Below are positions 1 to 6,458 of a stretch of 16,585 nt of DNA, piece after piece. The DNA is from JBCDAP01 sp038747915 (GTDB taxonomy: Bacteria > Planctomycetota > Phycisphaerae > Phycisphaerales > UBA1924). A model generated the notes under the pieces. It was not told where the DNA came from. It made no database searches and saw only the letters and a program-made list of their open reading frames with translations. The stretch covers positions 1-16,585 of the forward strand of contig JBCDJJ010000079.1 of the NCBI GenBank assembly GCA_038747915.1, written 5' to 3'. The position numbers and the translations under genes are program-made. Numbering within the stretch: position 1 is the stretch's first letter; each line of letters begins with the position of its first letter.

Positions 1-473
1 ACCTCGCGCATCGCGGCGAGCCGCGTGAACAGGTCGGTCGGGCGCGCCTCGAAGTCGTGCATCGAGAGGATGAGCCCGGTCGAGAGATCCCGCGGCTGAG
101 CCGCGTGCGCAACGCTCAGCAAGGCCTTCTGCCGGAGGTTGGCGGATCGCGTGAACGACGCGTGCTCGAGATCGAGGTACGCGGGTGGGTGATCGCTCGC
201 GCCGAGGGCCTCGTAGAGCGAGATGCGGGCCGATTCATCGCCCTCGTACTCGCCGCCCTCGTCCGCGGCGCGGCAGGTCACGATGCAGGGTACCGGCGAC
301 TCGGCTGCAAGCTGGAGCACGCCGAGTCGCCCCTCGTCGTCCCCGTCGCCGGCGAAGAAGCCGTCGATGCGGAACTCGACGAGATCGGCACCGAGCACCC
401 GGGCCTGGTGAGCATCGGCCAGCGCGGCTTCGACCGTCTCCACCATGATGGGCACGCATACGAGCGACGACAT
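1..473 (-). CDS. aroD: Type I 3-dehydroquinate dehydratase, N-terminal part (runs off left edge)
   Basis: This is the third step of the shikimate pathway: cytosolic dehydration of 3-dehydroquinate through a Schiff base. The gene is open at the window edge; 157 residues are visible. Family motifs seen are VEFRIDGF (residues 32-39, substrate-binding Glu/Arg strand), TCRAADEGG (66-74), YLDLE (99-103) and LSMHDFEARPTDL (136-148), whose His139 matches the catalytic His of type I enzymes. The Schiff-base lysine would lie beyond the edge, so an intact active site cannot be confirmed. ATG at 473 is chosen because the conserved first strand (SSLVCVPIM) begins right after it; there is only a weak purine stretch upstream. 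The C-terminus is unseen, so an AroDE fusion with shikimate dehydrogenase is possible. The 350 bases upstream hold only the terminator of the preceding gene, so aroD probably has its own promoter. Confidence 0.87.
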   Translation of the reverse strand, partial: MSSLVCVPIMVETVEAALADAHQARVLGADLVEFRIDGFFAGDGDDEGRLGVLQLAAESPVPCIVTCRAADEGGEYEGDESARISLYEALGASDHPPAYLDLEHASFTRSANLRQKALLSVAHAAQPRDLSTGLILSMHDFEARPTDLFTRLAAMRE

Positions 474-823
474 CCGCGCACCCTACGCGAGCGGTTGAGA
501 TTGAGGGGGCGCCTTGGACTTGGAGCATCACTGAACGGCGAGCATTGGTGGCGGGGGCGTCCCACTCCCGCGGCCGACTCCCAACGTGTGCGGGCCGATA
601 TGCGCGGGAGCGTGACGCGCCCACCACCGCAATTCAAGATCCCGGAGATCCCGGACAGACCATCGCCCTCGACCCACTTGCTCGGTGGGAAGGCAGCGGC
701 GGTGCGATGCCAAAACGAAAAAAGAGCACGGCCGTGGGGGTCGGGGGCTGGCCGTGCCCTTTGGGGTTGGGGGCTTGGTAAATCACGAGCAGCGGTGACC
801 GCTCGCGAAAGCTTGTACGCCGC
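474..823. other. Intergenic stretch between aroD and the small membrane-protein gene
   Basis: About 350 bases without a convincing gene. The part near 718-759 is a terminator for the minus-strand gene to its right. A 9-base tandem duplication (GATCCCGGA twice) lies at 638-655. The remainder should hold the promoter and leader of aroD, but I cannot point to clear -35/-10 boxes. Short ORFs here have no recognisable motifs. Confidence 0.5.
718..759 (-). terminator. Rho-independent terminator of the small membrane-protein gene
   Basis: Read on the minus strand, a 10-bp GC-rich stem (GGGCACGGCC pairing with GGCCGTGCTC, one G-U pair; arms 750-759 and 724-733) is followed at once by six T (723-718). 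It lies 64 bases after the stop of the gene ending at 824 and upstream of aroD, so it separates the two transcription units. Confidence 0.82.
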
Positions 824-1177
824 TCAGGCGGTCTGAGTTTCGACGATTTCGGAGGAATCGATCGGGGCCGAAGTTTGGAGCTCGACCTGCAGCTGCTCGG
901 TCTCAGTCAGCTCACGGGCGGCGACGGTCTGGATGACCGTCGAACGGCTCCGGGCCCAGCCAAGCACGCCAGCGGCTGCGACGAGCACCAGCACGGCCTG
1001 CATCGCGCCGAAGACGCTCCAGGTGGCGATCGGGACAAGCGAGGACATCGGCACCGAGAAGAGGCCCTGAATCGCAGGGGCGACCAGGCTCATCGCGGCG
1101 ACGCCAAGCAGGGCGAAAGATGCCGTCCGAAGTCCGAACATGGTTGGGCGAGTGCTTTGGGTGGTGTTTTCGATCAT
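824..1177 (-). CDS. Small membrane protein with two predicted helices, function unknown
   Basis: The product is 117 residues and I do not recognise the family. Two hydrophobic stretches are visible, about residues 18-40 (ALLGVAAMSLVAPAIQGLF) and 50-75 (PIATWSVFGAMQAVLVLVAA), joined by a short loop and followed by the basic segment WARSRS. The roughly 40-residue tail is polar, rich in Glu, Thr and Gln, and ends ETQTA. A two-helix hairpin with a charged tail is the most that can be said. ATG at 1177 is supported by GAGGTG seven bases upstream. The gene stands alone, with its own promoter-like TATAGT upstream and an intrinsic terminator downstream, so it is probably monocistronic. Composition matches the neighbouring genes. 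Confidence 0.75.
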   Translation of the reverse strand: MIENTTQSTRPTMFGLRTASFALLGVAAMSLVAPAIQGLFSVPMSSLVPIATWSVFGAMQAVLVLVAAAGVLGWARSRSTVIQTVAARELTETEQLQVELQTSAPIDSSEIVETQTA

Positions 1178-1204
1178 TCTGCACCTCGTTGCTGTGACTG
1201 TTTA

Positions 1205-1238
1205 ACTATACGGCCTATATCGGAGAAAGACGCGTCTT
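1205..1238 (-). promoter_or_regulatory. Putative promoter with overlapping palindromic operator
   Basis: On the minus strand a TATAGT -10-like hexamer (1210-1205) lies 27 bases before the ATG at 1177. Sixteen bases further upstream is a perfect 12-base palindrome, AAGACGCGTCTT (1227-1238), which occupies the place of the -35 box. No good TTGACA is present, so the assignment rests on the -10 match and position. Confidence 0.4.
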
Positions 1239-1320
1239 CTTCGGTCAAAATCACGTAAATCCTTCGTGTCAATCTGGCCTATTTCTCCCCGGGCAATGAA
1301 CGAAGGCCGCCTGTGAATCG

Positions 1321-1346
1321 CGCCGCCGAATCTTCATTCGGAGGCG
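1321..1346 (-). terminator. prfA: Hairpin downstream of prfA without U-tract
   Basis: An 11-bp stem with one mismatch and a CTTC/GAAG tetraloop lies about 50 bases after the prfA stop. There is no T-run behind it, so it may be a 3'-end stabiliser or a factor-assisted terminator rather than a standard intrinsic one. Confidence 0.35.
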
Positions 1347-1394
1347 TCCTACACGCTCCAAATCACATGACTCTTCGGCAAACGAAACACGATC

Positions 1395-2477
1395 TCAAAG
1401 TTGGGCAAGTCGTCTCGCCGTTTCCATTTCGATCAGCGAGCGCACGATCGGCCCAAGCCCGCCCGACAGCACGTCCGAAAGGGGGAAAGACACCCCAAGA
1501 CGGTGGTCCACCGCGATCGAATCCTTGAACCGGTACGTGCGGATTCGCTCCGCCCGGCCGCCCGTCCCGATCTGTCCCCTACGCTCCGCCGCGGCCTCGG
1601 CCGCTGCCTTCTCGCGCTCGATCTCGTACACCCGCGCCCGGAGCAGCCGCCACGCCTTCTCGCGGTTCTGCGCCTGGCTCTTGGTCTCCTGCATCCGCAC
1701 CTCCACGCCGCTCGGGCGGTGGATCAGATGCACCGCGGTGGCCACCTTGTTCACGTTCTGCCCGCCCGGGCCCTGCGCGGTGGTGATGTGCTCGTCGACG
1801 TCCGCGGGATCGATCGTCACCTCGACCTCGCGCGGCTCGGGCAGCACCGCGACCGTTGCGGTACTCGTGTGGATCCGGCCCTGCGTCTCGGTCGCCGGCA
1901 CACGCTTGACACAGTGCGTGCCTGCCTCGTGTGCGAGCTCGGCGAACACGCCCTCGCCCCTCACGTTCAGCACCGCGGACCGTACCCCGCCGAGCCCCTC
2001 GTCTACCTCGGCCGACAGCGTCTCGAGCGACCACCCACGCGACTCCGCGAACTTCTCGTACATCCGCACCAGGTCGCCGGCCCAGAGCCCCGCCTCGTCG
2101 CCGCCAACGCCGGCCCGCAGCTCCACCATGATGCTCGCCACCGCGCGATCCTCGCTCGTCACCAGGTCGGCCAGCACCGTCTCGATCCGCGACGCAGCAC
2201 GCGCCTCGAGCTCGGGCAGCTCCGCGGTGGCGAGTTCGACGAGCTCGGTGTCCTCGTTGGCCTCGATCGCTGCGCGAAGTTCCTCTGCTTCCTCGAGTTC
2301 ACCCTGCCACGCCCGGAACCCCTCGACCACCGGATCCAGGGCCGCTTTACGGACCGAGAGCTCGCGAACCTTGTGGTGGTCGCTCAGCACCTGTGGGTCG
2401 AGCAACTGGTGCTCGATCGCGTCGCGCTCGCGGGCGAGCCCGGCGAGCGTCGCCTTGATCTGGTCGGTCACGTCCAT
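1395..2477 (-). CDS. prfA: Peptide chain release factor 1
   Basis: Release factor for UAA and UAG stop codons, acting in the ribosomal A site. The product is 360 residues, the usual RF1 length. The peptide-anticodon region reads RVPATETQGRIH, with the PAT tripeptide typical of RF1 rather than the SPF of RF2. The GGQ loop that triggers peptidyl-tRNA hydrolysis is present as GPGGQNVNKV. The N-terminal region is a helical domain typical of the family. The frame is open for 110 codons further upstream, but that extension is antisense to the VOC gene and low in complexity, so ATG at 2477 (MDVTDQIKA) is chosen. No clear Shine-Dalgarno is seen. It lies 47 bases after the VOC gene and is probably cotranscribed with rpmE. 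The expected methyltransferase gene prmC does not follow it. Confidence 0.95.
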   Translation of the reverse strand: MDVTDQIKATLAGLARERDAIEHQLLDPQVLSDHHKVRELSVRKAALDPVVEGFRAWQGELEEAEELRAAIEANEDTELVELATAELPELEARAASRIETVLADLVTSEDRAVASIMVELRAGVGGDEAGLWAGDLVRMYEKFAESRGWSLETLSAEVDEGLGGVRSAVLNVRGEGVFAELAHEAGTHCVKRVPATETQGRIHTSTATVAVLPEPREVEVTIDPADVDEHITTAQGPGGQNVNKVATAVHLIHRPSGVEVRMQETKSQAQNREKAWRLLRARVYEIEREKAAAEAAAERRGQIGTGGRAERIRTYRFKDSIAVDHRLGVSFPLSDVLSGGLGPIVRSLIEMETARRLAQL

Positions 2478-2524
2478 CGGAGAATGCAATGTACGACGCC
2501 TCAGCGGGATGCTGCGGCCCGCGG

Positions 2525-2959
2525 CTACCCGAGGTCTTGCCCGAAGCTGATGTCGTGACCGTCGGGGTCGCTCACGCCGAACTCGAGGCACCCGTGCGGC
2601 GCCTCGTAGAGGTCGTAGTCCATCTCGACGCCGCGCGCGAGGAACTCGTCGTAGATCGCCTTGGCATCGGGCACCCAGATGTACACGGTGCTGGTCTTCT
2701 CTCGGAGCTTCCAGTTGGGCGTGATCGTCGTCCCGGGCGCGGTGTCGGCGAGCATGATCGCCACCGGCCGGCGCCAGAGGATGGCAAAGGCCGTCGGCTC
2801 GCCCCATTCGGAGACGTGATCGTTGAAGCCCAACTGATCGCGGTAGTAGGCGATCGAGCGAGGCATATCGCTCACCAATAGAATCGGGGCAGCTTGTTGA
2901 ACCTCAGCGGGCCCGGTCGACGCGGATTCAGAAGAGGGTGACTCGCTCGGCTCGGTCAC
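2525..2959 (-). CDS. VOC-fold (glyoxalase/bleomycin-resistance type) protein
   Basis: The product is 144 residues with a single vicinal-oxygen-chelate domain after a Ser/Glu-rich N-terminus of about 20 residues. Family features are the opening APILLVSDMPRSIAYYRDQL, the central TVYIWVPDAKAIYDEFLARG, and the closing strand pair with CLEFGVSDPDGHDISFG. The second half has the Glu and DPDGH pattern of metal- or substrate-binding VOC proteins, but the usual first-strand His ligand is not obvious, so enzymatic activity is uncertain. Substrate is unknown. GTG at 2959 overlaps the rpmE TGA as GTGA, which implies translational coupling, and the AAG-rich end of rpmE may act as a purine-rich ribosome site. 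It sits between rpmE and prfA in the same orientation. Confidence 0.85.
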   Translation of the reverse strand: MTEPSESPSSESASTGPAEVQQAAPILLVSDMPRSIAYYRDQLGFNDHVSEWGEPTAFAILWRRPVAIMLADTAPGTTITPNWKLREKTSTVYIWVPDAKAIYDEFLARGVEMDYDLYEAPHGCLEFGVSDPDGHDISFGQDLG

Positions 2960-3183
2960 TTCTTCTTCTTGCCCTTGAAGTAGTTCCCGCTGAACTTCCG
3001 CTGGAACTTCTCAACCCGTCCCGCCGAGTCGACAAAGGCCGACTTGCCGGTGAAGAACGGGTGGCTGCCCGACCACACATCGACGTGCAGCTCGGGCTGG
3101 GTCGCGCCGACGGTCATGACGACCTCGCCGTTGTAGTACACCTTGGCCTGGGGGTAGTAGGTCGGATGGATGTCGGACTTCAT
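2956..3183 (-). CDS. rpmE: 50S ribosomal protein bL31, zinc-free form
   Basis: Large-subunit ribosomal protein of 75 residues. It starts MKSDIHPTYYP, matching the MKxxIHPxY opening of bL31, and carries WSGSHPFFTGK and VDSAGRVEKFQRKF, the conserved C-terminal half, ending in a Lys run. No cysteine is present: positions that hold the CxC and CxxC zinc ligands in the type A, zinc-binding form read YYNG and WSGS. It is therefore a C-minus bL31 that should not need zinc. ATG at 3183 is preceded by AGGAT about ten bases upstream. The frame continues open upstream, but without bL31 similarity. Its stop overlaps the start of the VOC gene by four bases, and prfA follows. Confidence 0.93.
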   Translation of the reverse strand: MKSDIHPTYYPQAKVYYNGEVVMTVGATQPELHVDVWSGSHPFFTGKSAFVDSAGRVEKFQRKFSGNYFKGKKKK

Positions 3184-3586
3184 GGCGAGGATCCTGGGTC
3201 GGCTCGGGCGAGAACAAGGACAAAGAGGATAGGCCCGCGGATGGCCCATCGGCAAGGCCGGTACCCGCCCCGGGGCACGCTCGGGAGTCGCTTCCCATCT
3301 CGGTGCCGCGGTCGGGACGAAGCGAAGGCCACGATTTCGCGTGCAGAGCGTGGCGCCGCGTGGCCTTCGGACGCCTCCGGCATCCTCCAGACCACGGCAT
3401 CCGAGACGCGATGCACGGTGCCTAGTGCGTTCCAAGTCAATTCGTCGCGGGTGCCACTGGCGGCTTGCCCACCAGTGCGAACGCCAAAGCCCTTGAACAC
3501 TGGCGGGCAAGCCGCCAGTGGCACCCAAGTCCCGGAGTCGGTCGATCCACCGCTGAGACTGGCGAGACGAGTTGACTTGGTCTGCT
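3184..3586. other. Intergenic stretch between the sirtuin gene and rpmE, with inverted repeats
   Basis: About 400 bases without a convincing gene. It holds an 11-bp perfect inverted repeat CGAAGGCCACG/CGTGGCCTTCG (3323-3333 and 3359-3369, 25-base spacer) and the composite palindromic element at 3422-3590. It must also carry the rpmE promoter, for which I see no convincing boxes. ORFs through it have no recognisable motifs. Confidence 0.6.
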
Positions 3587-3590
3587 CTAG
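3422..3590. repeat. Composite nested palindromic repeat (REP/BIME-like)
   Basis: Two 28-base units lie head to head at 3450-3477 and 3498-3525, 27 of 28 bases complementary, with a 20-base spacer. Each unit is itself palindromic: the right one folds as CACTGGCGG - GCAAG - CCGCCAGTG (3498-3520, 9-bp perfect stem), and the left one is a slightly degenerate copy. Each begins GGTGC at the outer foot. Outside them, a second imperfect inverted repeat (3422-3446 against 3566-3590, 20 of 25, core CCAAGTCAA) brackets the whole, and its right end includes the stop codon of the sirtuin gene. The arrangement resembles paired REP units of bacterial interspersed mosaic elements, or a small non-autonomous element. 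Other copies cannot be checked from one window. Confidence 0.75.
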
Positions 3591-4351
3591 TCGTCCATCG
3601 CCGCCACGATCTTGGGCAGGATCTCGCCCGATGGGCCGCGGAGGGACCAGGTGACCTCGTCCGAGATGGGTGTGGGCTCGGGGTTCACCTCCACGGTGCT
3701 CGCCCCGCGGGACCCTGCGGCCTGCACGAACCCCGCTGCGGGGTAAACCACCGTGCTCGTCCCTACGGAGAAGAAGATGTCGGCGGTCGCGATCGCCCGG
3801 TCCGCGGCGTCGAGGGCGGCGCCGGGCAGCATCTCGCCGAACCAGACCACGCCGGGGCGCAGCACGTTCCCCGCGTCGAACGGCGAAGGCGGGGGGAACC
3901 GCTCGAACGGCTCCGGCGGCGGCTCGCACTCCTGACCGGTCGCCATGCACCGCCAGCGCATGAGTGATCCGTGTACCTCGACCACACGCTCGCTTCCCCC
4001 CCGCTGATGCAGACCGTCGACGTTCTGCGTGAGCAGCATGAACGATCCGCCCCGAGCGGTCACGCGGCGCTCGATCTCGGCGAGGGCCAGGTGGCCAGGG
4101 TTGGGCTCCGCGGCGAGGCACCCCAGCCGGCGATGGTCGTACCACCGCGTCACGCGCTCGGGATCCGCAGCGAATGCCTCGGGCGTGGCGAGCTGTTGCG
4201 GGTCGAACTCGGCCCATAGCCCGCTCATCGACTCGCGGAAGGTCGGGATGTCGCTTTCCGCGGAAACGCCGGCGCCGGTCACGACCGCGACGGACCGCGC
4301 CGCGTCGACCGCCCGAGCCACCTCGTGGATTGCATCCGCACGCTCGGCCAC
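3587..4351 (-). CDS. cobB: NAD-dependent protein deacylase, sirtuin (Sir2/CobB family)
   Basis: NAD-dependent removal of acyl groups from protein lysines. The 254-residue product has GAGVSAESDIPTFR (26-39, NAD loop), TQNVDGLH (108-115), VHGSL with catalytic His127, RPGVVWFGE (165-173), FSVGTSTVVYPAA (194-206) and VNPEPTP (222-228). Tyr71 and Arg74 in WYDHRR fit the YxxR signature of class III sirtuins, which prefer succinyl- or malonyl-lysine. Oddly, the zinc module keeps only Cys135 and Cys141; the second Cys pair expected before LRPGVVWFGE is absent and replaced by a Pro-rich insert. GTG at 4351 is chosen because conserved sequence begins soon after; TTG at 4384 is an alternative and neither has a strong ribosome site. 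An upstream frame extension to 4819 is antisense to the FHA gene. It is transcribed divergently from the FHA-phosphatase gene. Confidence 0.9.
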   Translation of the reverse strand: MAERADAIHEVARAVDAARSVAVVTGAGVSAESDIPTFRESMSGLWAEFDPQQLATPEAFAADPERVTRWYDHRRLGCLAAEPNPGHLALAEIERRVTARGGSFMLLTQNVDGLHQRGGSERVVEVHGSLMRWRCMATGQECEPPPEPFERFPPPSPFDAGNVLRPGVVWFGEMLPGAALDAADRAIATADIFFSVGTSTVVYPAAGFVQAAGSRGASTVEVNPEPTPISDEVTWSLRGPSGEILPKIVAAMDD

Positions 4352-4450
4352 CTCCCGACCATACCGCGTGGTGGCTCGCGCCAATGCCGCCGGATATCGT
4401 CGGACGCTGTCGTCAGATCGCTCGGCCGGTTTTCTGTCGGTCGATCTCCT

Positions 4451-4455
4451 GGAGG
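4451..4455 (+). promoter_or_regulatory. Ribosome binding site that fixes the FHA-phosphatase start
   Basis: GGAGG lies five bases before GTG 4461. It decides between several in-frame candidates (an open frame from 4029, GTG 4518, TTG 4521) and leaves a 109-base divergent gap to the sirtuin start. Confidence 0.6.
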
Positions 4456-4460
4456 ACGGC

Positions 4461-6293
4461 GTGGTCCAGCCCGCATCCGTGTCATCCGAAGGTGCCGACG
4501 ACCCCCGGTCGAAGGGCGTGTTGAGCAACACCCTGCTCACGCCGCTCCCGCGCGCCGCGGTGGTCACGGTCATCGCGCCCGATGGCACCCGGTGGACCAC
4601 CAACACCACGTCCGACACTGTGGTCGTCGGCCGCTCCGAGCGGCTGTGCGACATCGTGATTCCCGACGAGGCGGTCTCTCGCAAGCACGCCGAGCTGGTG
4701 TGGCACGCGAGGCATGGGTGGACCGTGCGCGACCTGGCGAGCCGCAACGGCGTTCGGGTCAATGGCCGGCGGATCGAAGAGGCGCCCGTCGCGCGGGGCG
4801 ACTTCGTCGGCATCGGCAATCACGCCATTGCGCTCGTCGAGCCCGAGGTCGACCGTGCTCCTCAGTGGACGAGCGATGCCGGGCACACCATCGCGGTCTC
4901 GCGGACCGGTCCGCACCGGGTGACGCTGATCGGCGAGTCGGACGATGGCCGTCTTCGGATGGCCGATCTCGAGCTCCTGTCGGGCCTCGCGGCTGAGCTG
5001 CGCGGGGTTACATCGCTCCACGATCGCCGTGCGCTGGTGTGCGAGCGGATGCTGCGTGCGCCGATCCATGCACGATCGGCGGCGATCCTCCGTATGCCCG
5101 CCGACGGAACGCACACCGGCGTGGTCGAGGTGGTGAGCGGCCCGCACACGCTGCCCGGTGTCTCGGTCGATGCGCGTCCGTCGGAGACACTGCTCCGCGC
5201 GGTCGCGCGGACGCGTGCTGCGGCGATCGCGTCGACCGAGCAAGATCGCTCGGACGTGCTCGATCTGACGCAGACCGATCATCGCGAAGCGGAGGCGGCG
5301 CTCGCCTGCCCGCTCGACCCCGGCGAGGGTCCCCTCGATGTGCTGTACATCACGACCTCCGAGGCGCAGGGGCAGGCGTCGACGCTCGCCCTGGCCTCGC
5401 TCTGCGCGCACCAGTTTCAGCAGACCGAGAACGCGCTGGTCGCCGGTCAGCAGGCCGAAGCCCGGGCGCGGATCGAGCAGGAACTGGTCCAAGCCCGCAC
5501 GATTCAGCACCGGCTCGTCCCCCCTGACGGGTCGATCGGCGCGGTTGAGATCGCGGTGCTGTTCCGCGCGAGTCGGTGGGTCGCGGGTGACTACGTCGAC
5601 GCGGTGCTGGTGCCCGGCGGTCAGGTGCTGATCATCGTCGCGGATGTGTGCGGCAAAGGATTGGCTGCCGCCCTAGTGGCATCGACGCTCCACGCGATCA
5701 CCCGGACCGCGGCGCAGGCCGGCGCACCAGTGACGCAGGTCTTCGAGTTGCTGAACGATCACCTGTGTGCCCACCTTCAGGACGGCATGTTCGTGACCGC
5801 TGCGGGGTGTGTGCTCGATCCGGCAGCGGGTACTGTCACGACGGTAAACGCCGGGCACCCGCCACCGGTGATCACCAGGAGCGACGGGACCCTGATCACG
5901 ATGCGGAGCGGGCAGAACTTCCCGCTTGGGATTGCGCACCAGGATTTCGAGACCGAGCAGCACGCGTTCGGCCCCGCCTCGATGCTCGCGATGTGCTCGG
6001 ACGGTGTGACCGAGCTGAACATCGGTAACCGGCGGATGCTCGGGCTACAGGGCTTCGGCGATCTGCTTCAGCGGGTGCGGGAGTCGGGCCATCGCACGGC
6101 GGCCACTCTCCGTGATGAACTCGAGCGTCGGCTCACCGAACTGCGTGGGGACGAGCAGAGCGACGAGCAGGCGGACGACTGCACGCTGGTGATCGCCGGT
6201 GTGCCGGGTCCGATCGACCAGGACGATCCGTCCGACAGCATGTACGGACCTCCCTCGGTCGATCCTGGTCGGGGGTCTGATTCAACGGTCTGA
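4461..6293 (+). CDS. FHA - GAF-like - PP2C/SpoIIE-type serine phosphatase
   Basis: Cytosolic signalling protein of 610 residues. An FHA domain (about 35-128) with VVVGRSERLCDIVIPDEAVS, RKHAEL and the SRNG turn (94-97) should bind phosphothreonine partners. Residues 165-320 look like a GAF-type sensor (weak). A helical linker (325-350) leads to an RsbU/SpoIIE-type PP2C domain (360-582) with VAGDYVDA (374-381), VADVCGKGLAAALVAS (393-408), VNAGHPPPV (462-470), CSDGVTELN (512-520) and ADDCTLVI (571-578). The metal-binding aspartates are therefore in place and activity is likely. Such proteins usually dephosphorylate anti-sigma-factor antagonists in partner-switching pathways, but no anti-sigma or antagonist gene is in the window. 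No helical membrane segments are seen. GTG at 4461 follows GGAGG. Divergent from the sirtuin gene. Confidence 0.88.
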   Translation: MVQPASVSSEGADDPRSKGVLSNTLLTPLPRAAVVTVIAPDGTRWTTNTTSDTVVVGRSERLCDIVIPDEAVSRKHAELVWHARHGWTVRDLASRNGVRVNGRRIEEAPVARGDFVGIGNHAIALVEPEVDRAPQWTSDAGHTIAVSRTGPHRVTLIGESDDGRLRMADLELLSGLAAELRGVTSLHDRRALVCERMLRAPIHARSAAILRMPADGTHTGVVEVVSGPHTLPGVSVDARPSETLLRAVARTRAAAIASTEQDRSDVLDLTQTDHREAEAALACPLDPGEGPLDVLYITTSEAQGQASTLALASLCAHQFQQTENALVAGQQAEARARIEQELVQARTIQHRLVPPDGSIGAVEIAVLFRASRWVAGDYVDAVLVPGGQVLIIVADVCGKGLAAALVASTLHAITRTAAQAGAPVTQVFELLNDHLCAHLQDGMFVTAAGCVLDPAAGTVTTVNAGHPPPVITRSDGTLITMRSGQNFPLGIAHQDFETEQHAFGPASMLAMCSDGVTELNIGNRRMLGLQGFGDLLQRVRESGHRTAATLRDELERRLTELRGDEQSDEQADDCTLVIAGVPGPIDQDDPSDSMYGPPSVDPGRGSDSTV

Positions 6294-6359
6294 GTATGGT
6301 GCCCAAGGTCGGGAAACGCTGGACTTCGTGTCCGAATTGCTGGCCATCGGCGGGGTGGC

Positions 6360-6452
6360 GTGCCATCATATGATAAGCTCGAAGACCTCTCGCCCGTCGG
6401 GAATACATATTTACCCTAATGCTGATCCTCGGTTAGGCACGGTCGGCAGGAG
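6360..6452 (+). promoter_or_regulatory. AT-rich leader and ribosome binding site of the S8 protease gene
   Basis: Between 6360 and 6436 the base composition drops sharply in GC relative to surroundings (CATATGATAAG, GAATACATATTTACCCTAATG), which marks a likely promoter. A small inverted repeat CCTAA/TTAGG (6415-6419 and 6433-6437) sits in the putative leader, and AGGAG (6448-6452) precedes the ATG by six bases. Exact boxes cannot be assigned. Confidence 0.4.
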
Positions 6453-6458
6453 AACCAG

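Noticed and set aside
57..836. Long plus-strand open frame at the left edge
   Set aside because: It is antisense to aroD, whose minus-strand translation carries clear dehydroquinate dehydratase motifs; the plus product is Arg/Gly-rich without motifs.
1401..2558. 385-residue plus-strand open frame
   Set aside because: It is antisense to prfA; the long frame is a by-product of GC-rich codon use.
2478..2807. 110-residue N-terminal extension of prfA
   Set aside because: It overlaps the VOC gene in another frame, has no RF1 similarity, and the product from ATG 2477 already has full RF1 length.
3323..3369. 11-bp inverted repeat as a sirtuin terminator
   Set aside because: The 25-base loop and lack of a T-run on the minus strand make an intrinsic terminator unlikely; kept only as a note in the intergenic entry.
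3180..4217. 345-residue minus-strand open frame over the sirtuin and the repeat region
   Set aside because: It is a frame-shifted shadow of the sirtuin gene with Arg-rich sequence.
4029..4460. Upstream extension of the FHA-phosphatase frame
   Set aside because: It runs antisense through the conserved sirtuin N-terminus; GGAGG before GTG 4461 gives a better start.
4352..4819. Upstream extension of the sirtuin frame
   Set aside because: It is antisense to the FHA domain and low in complexity; sirtuin similarity begins only at about residue 10 of the shorter form.
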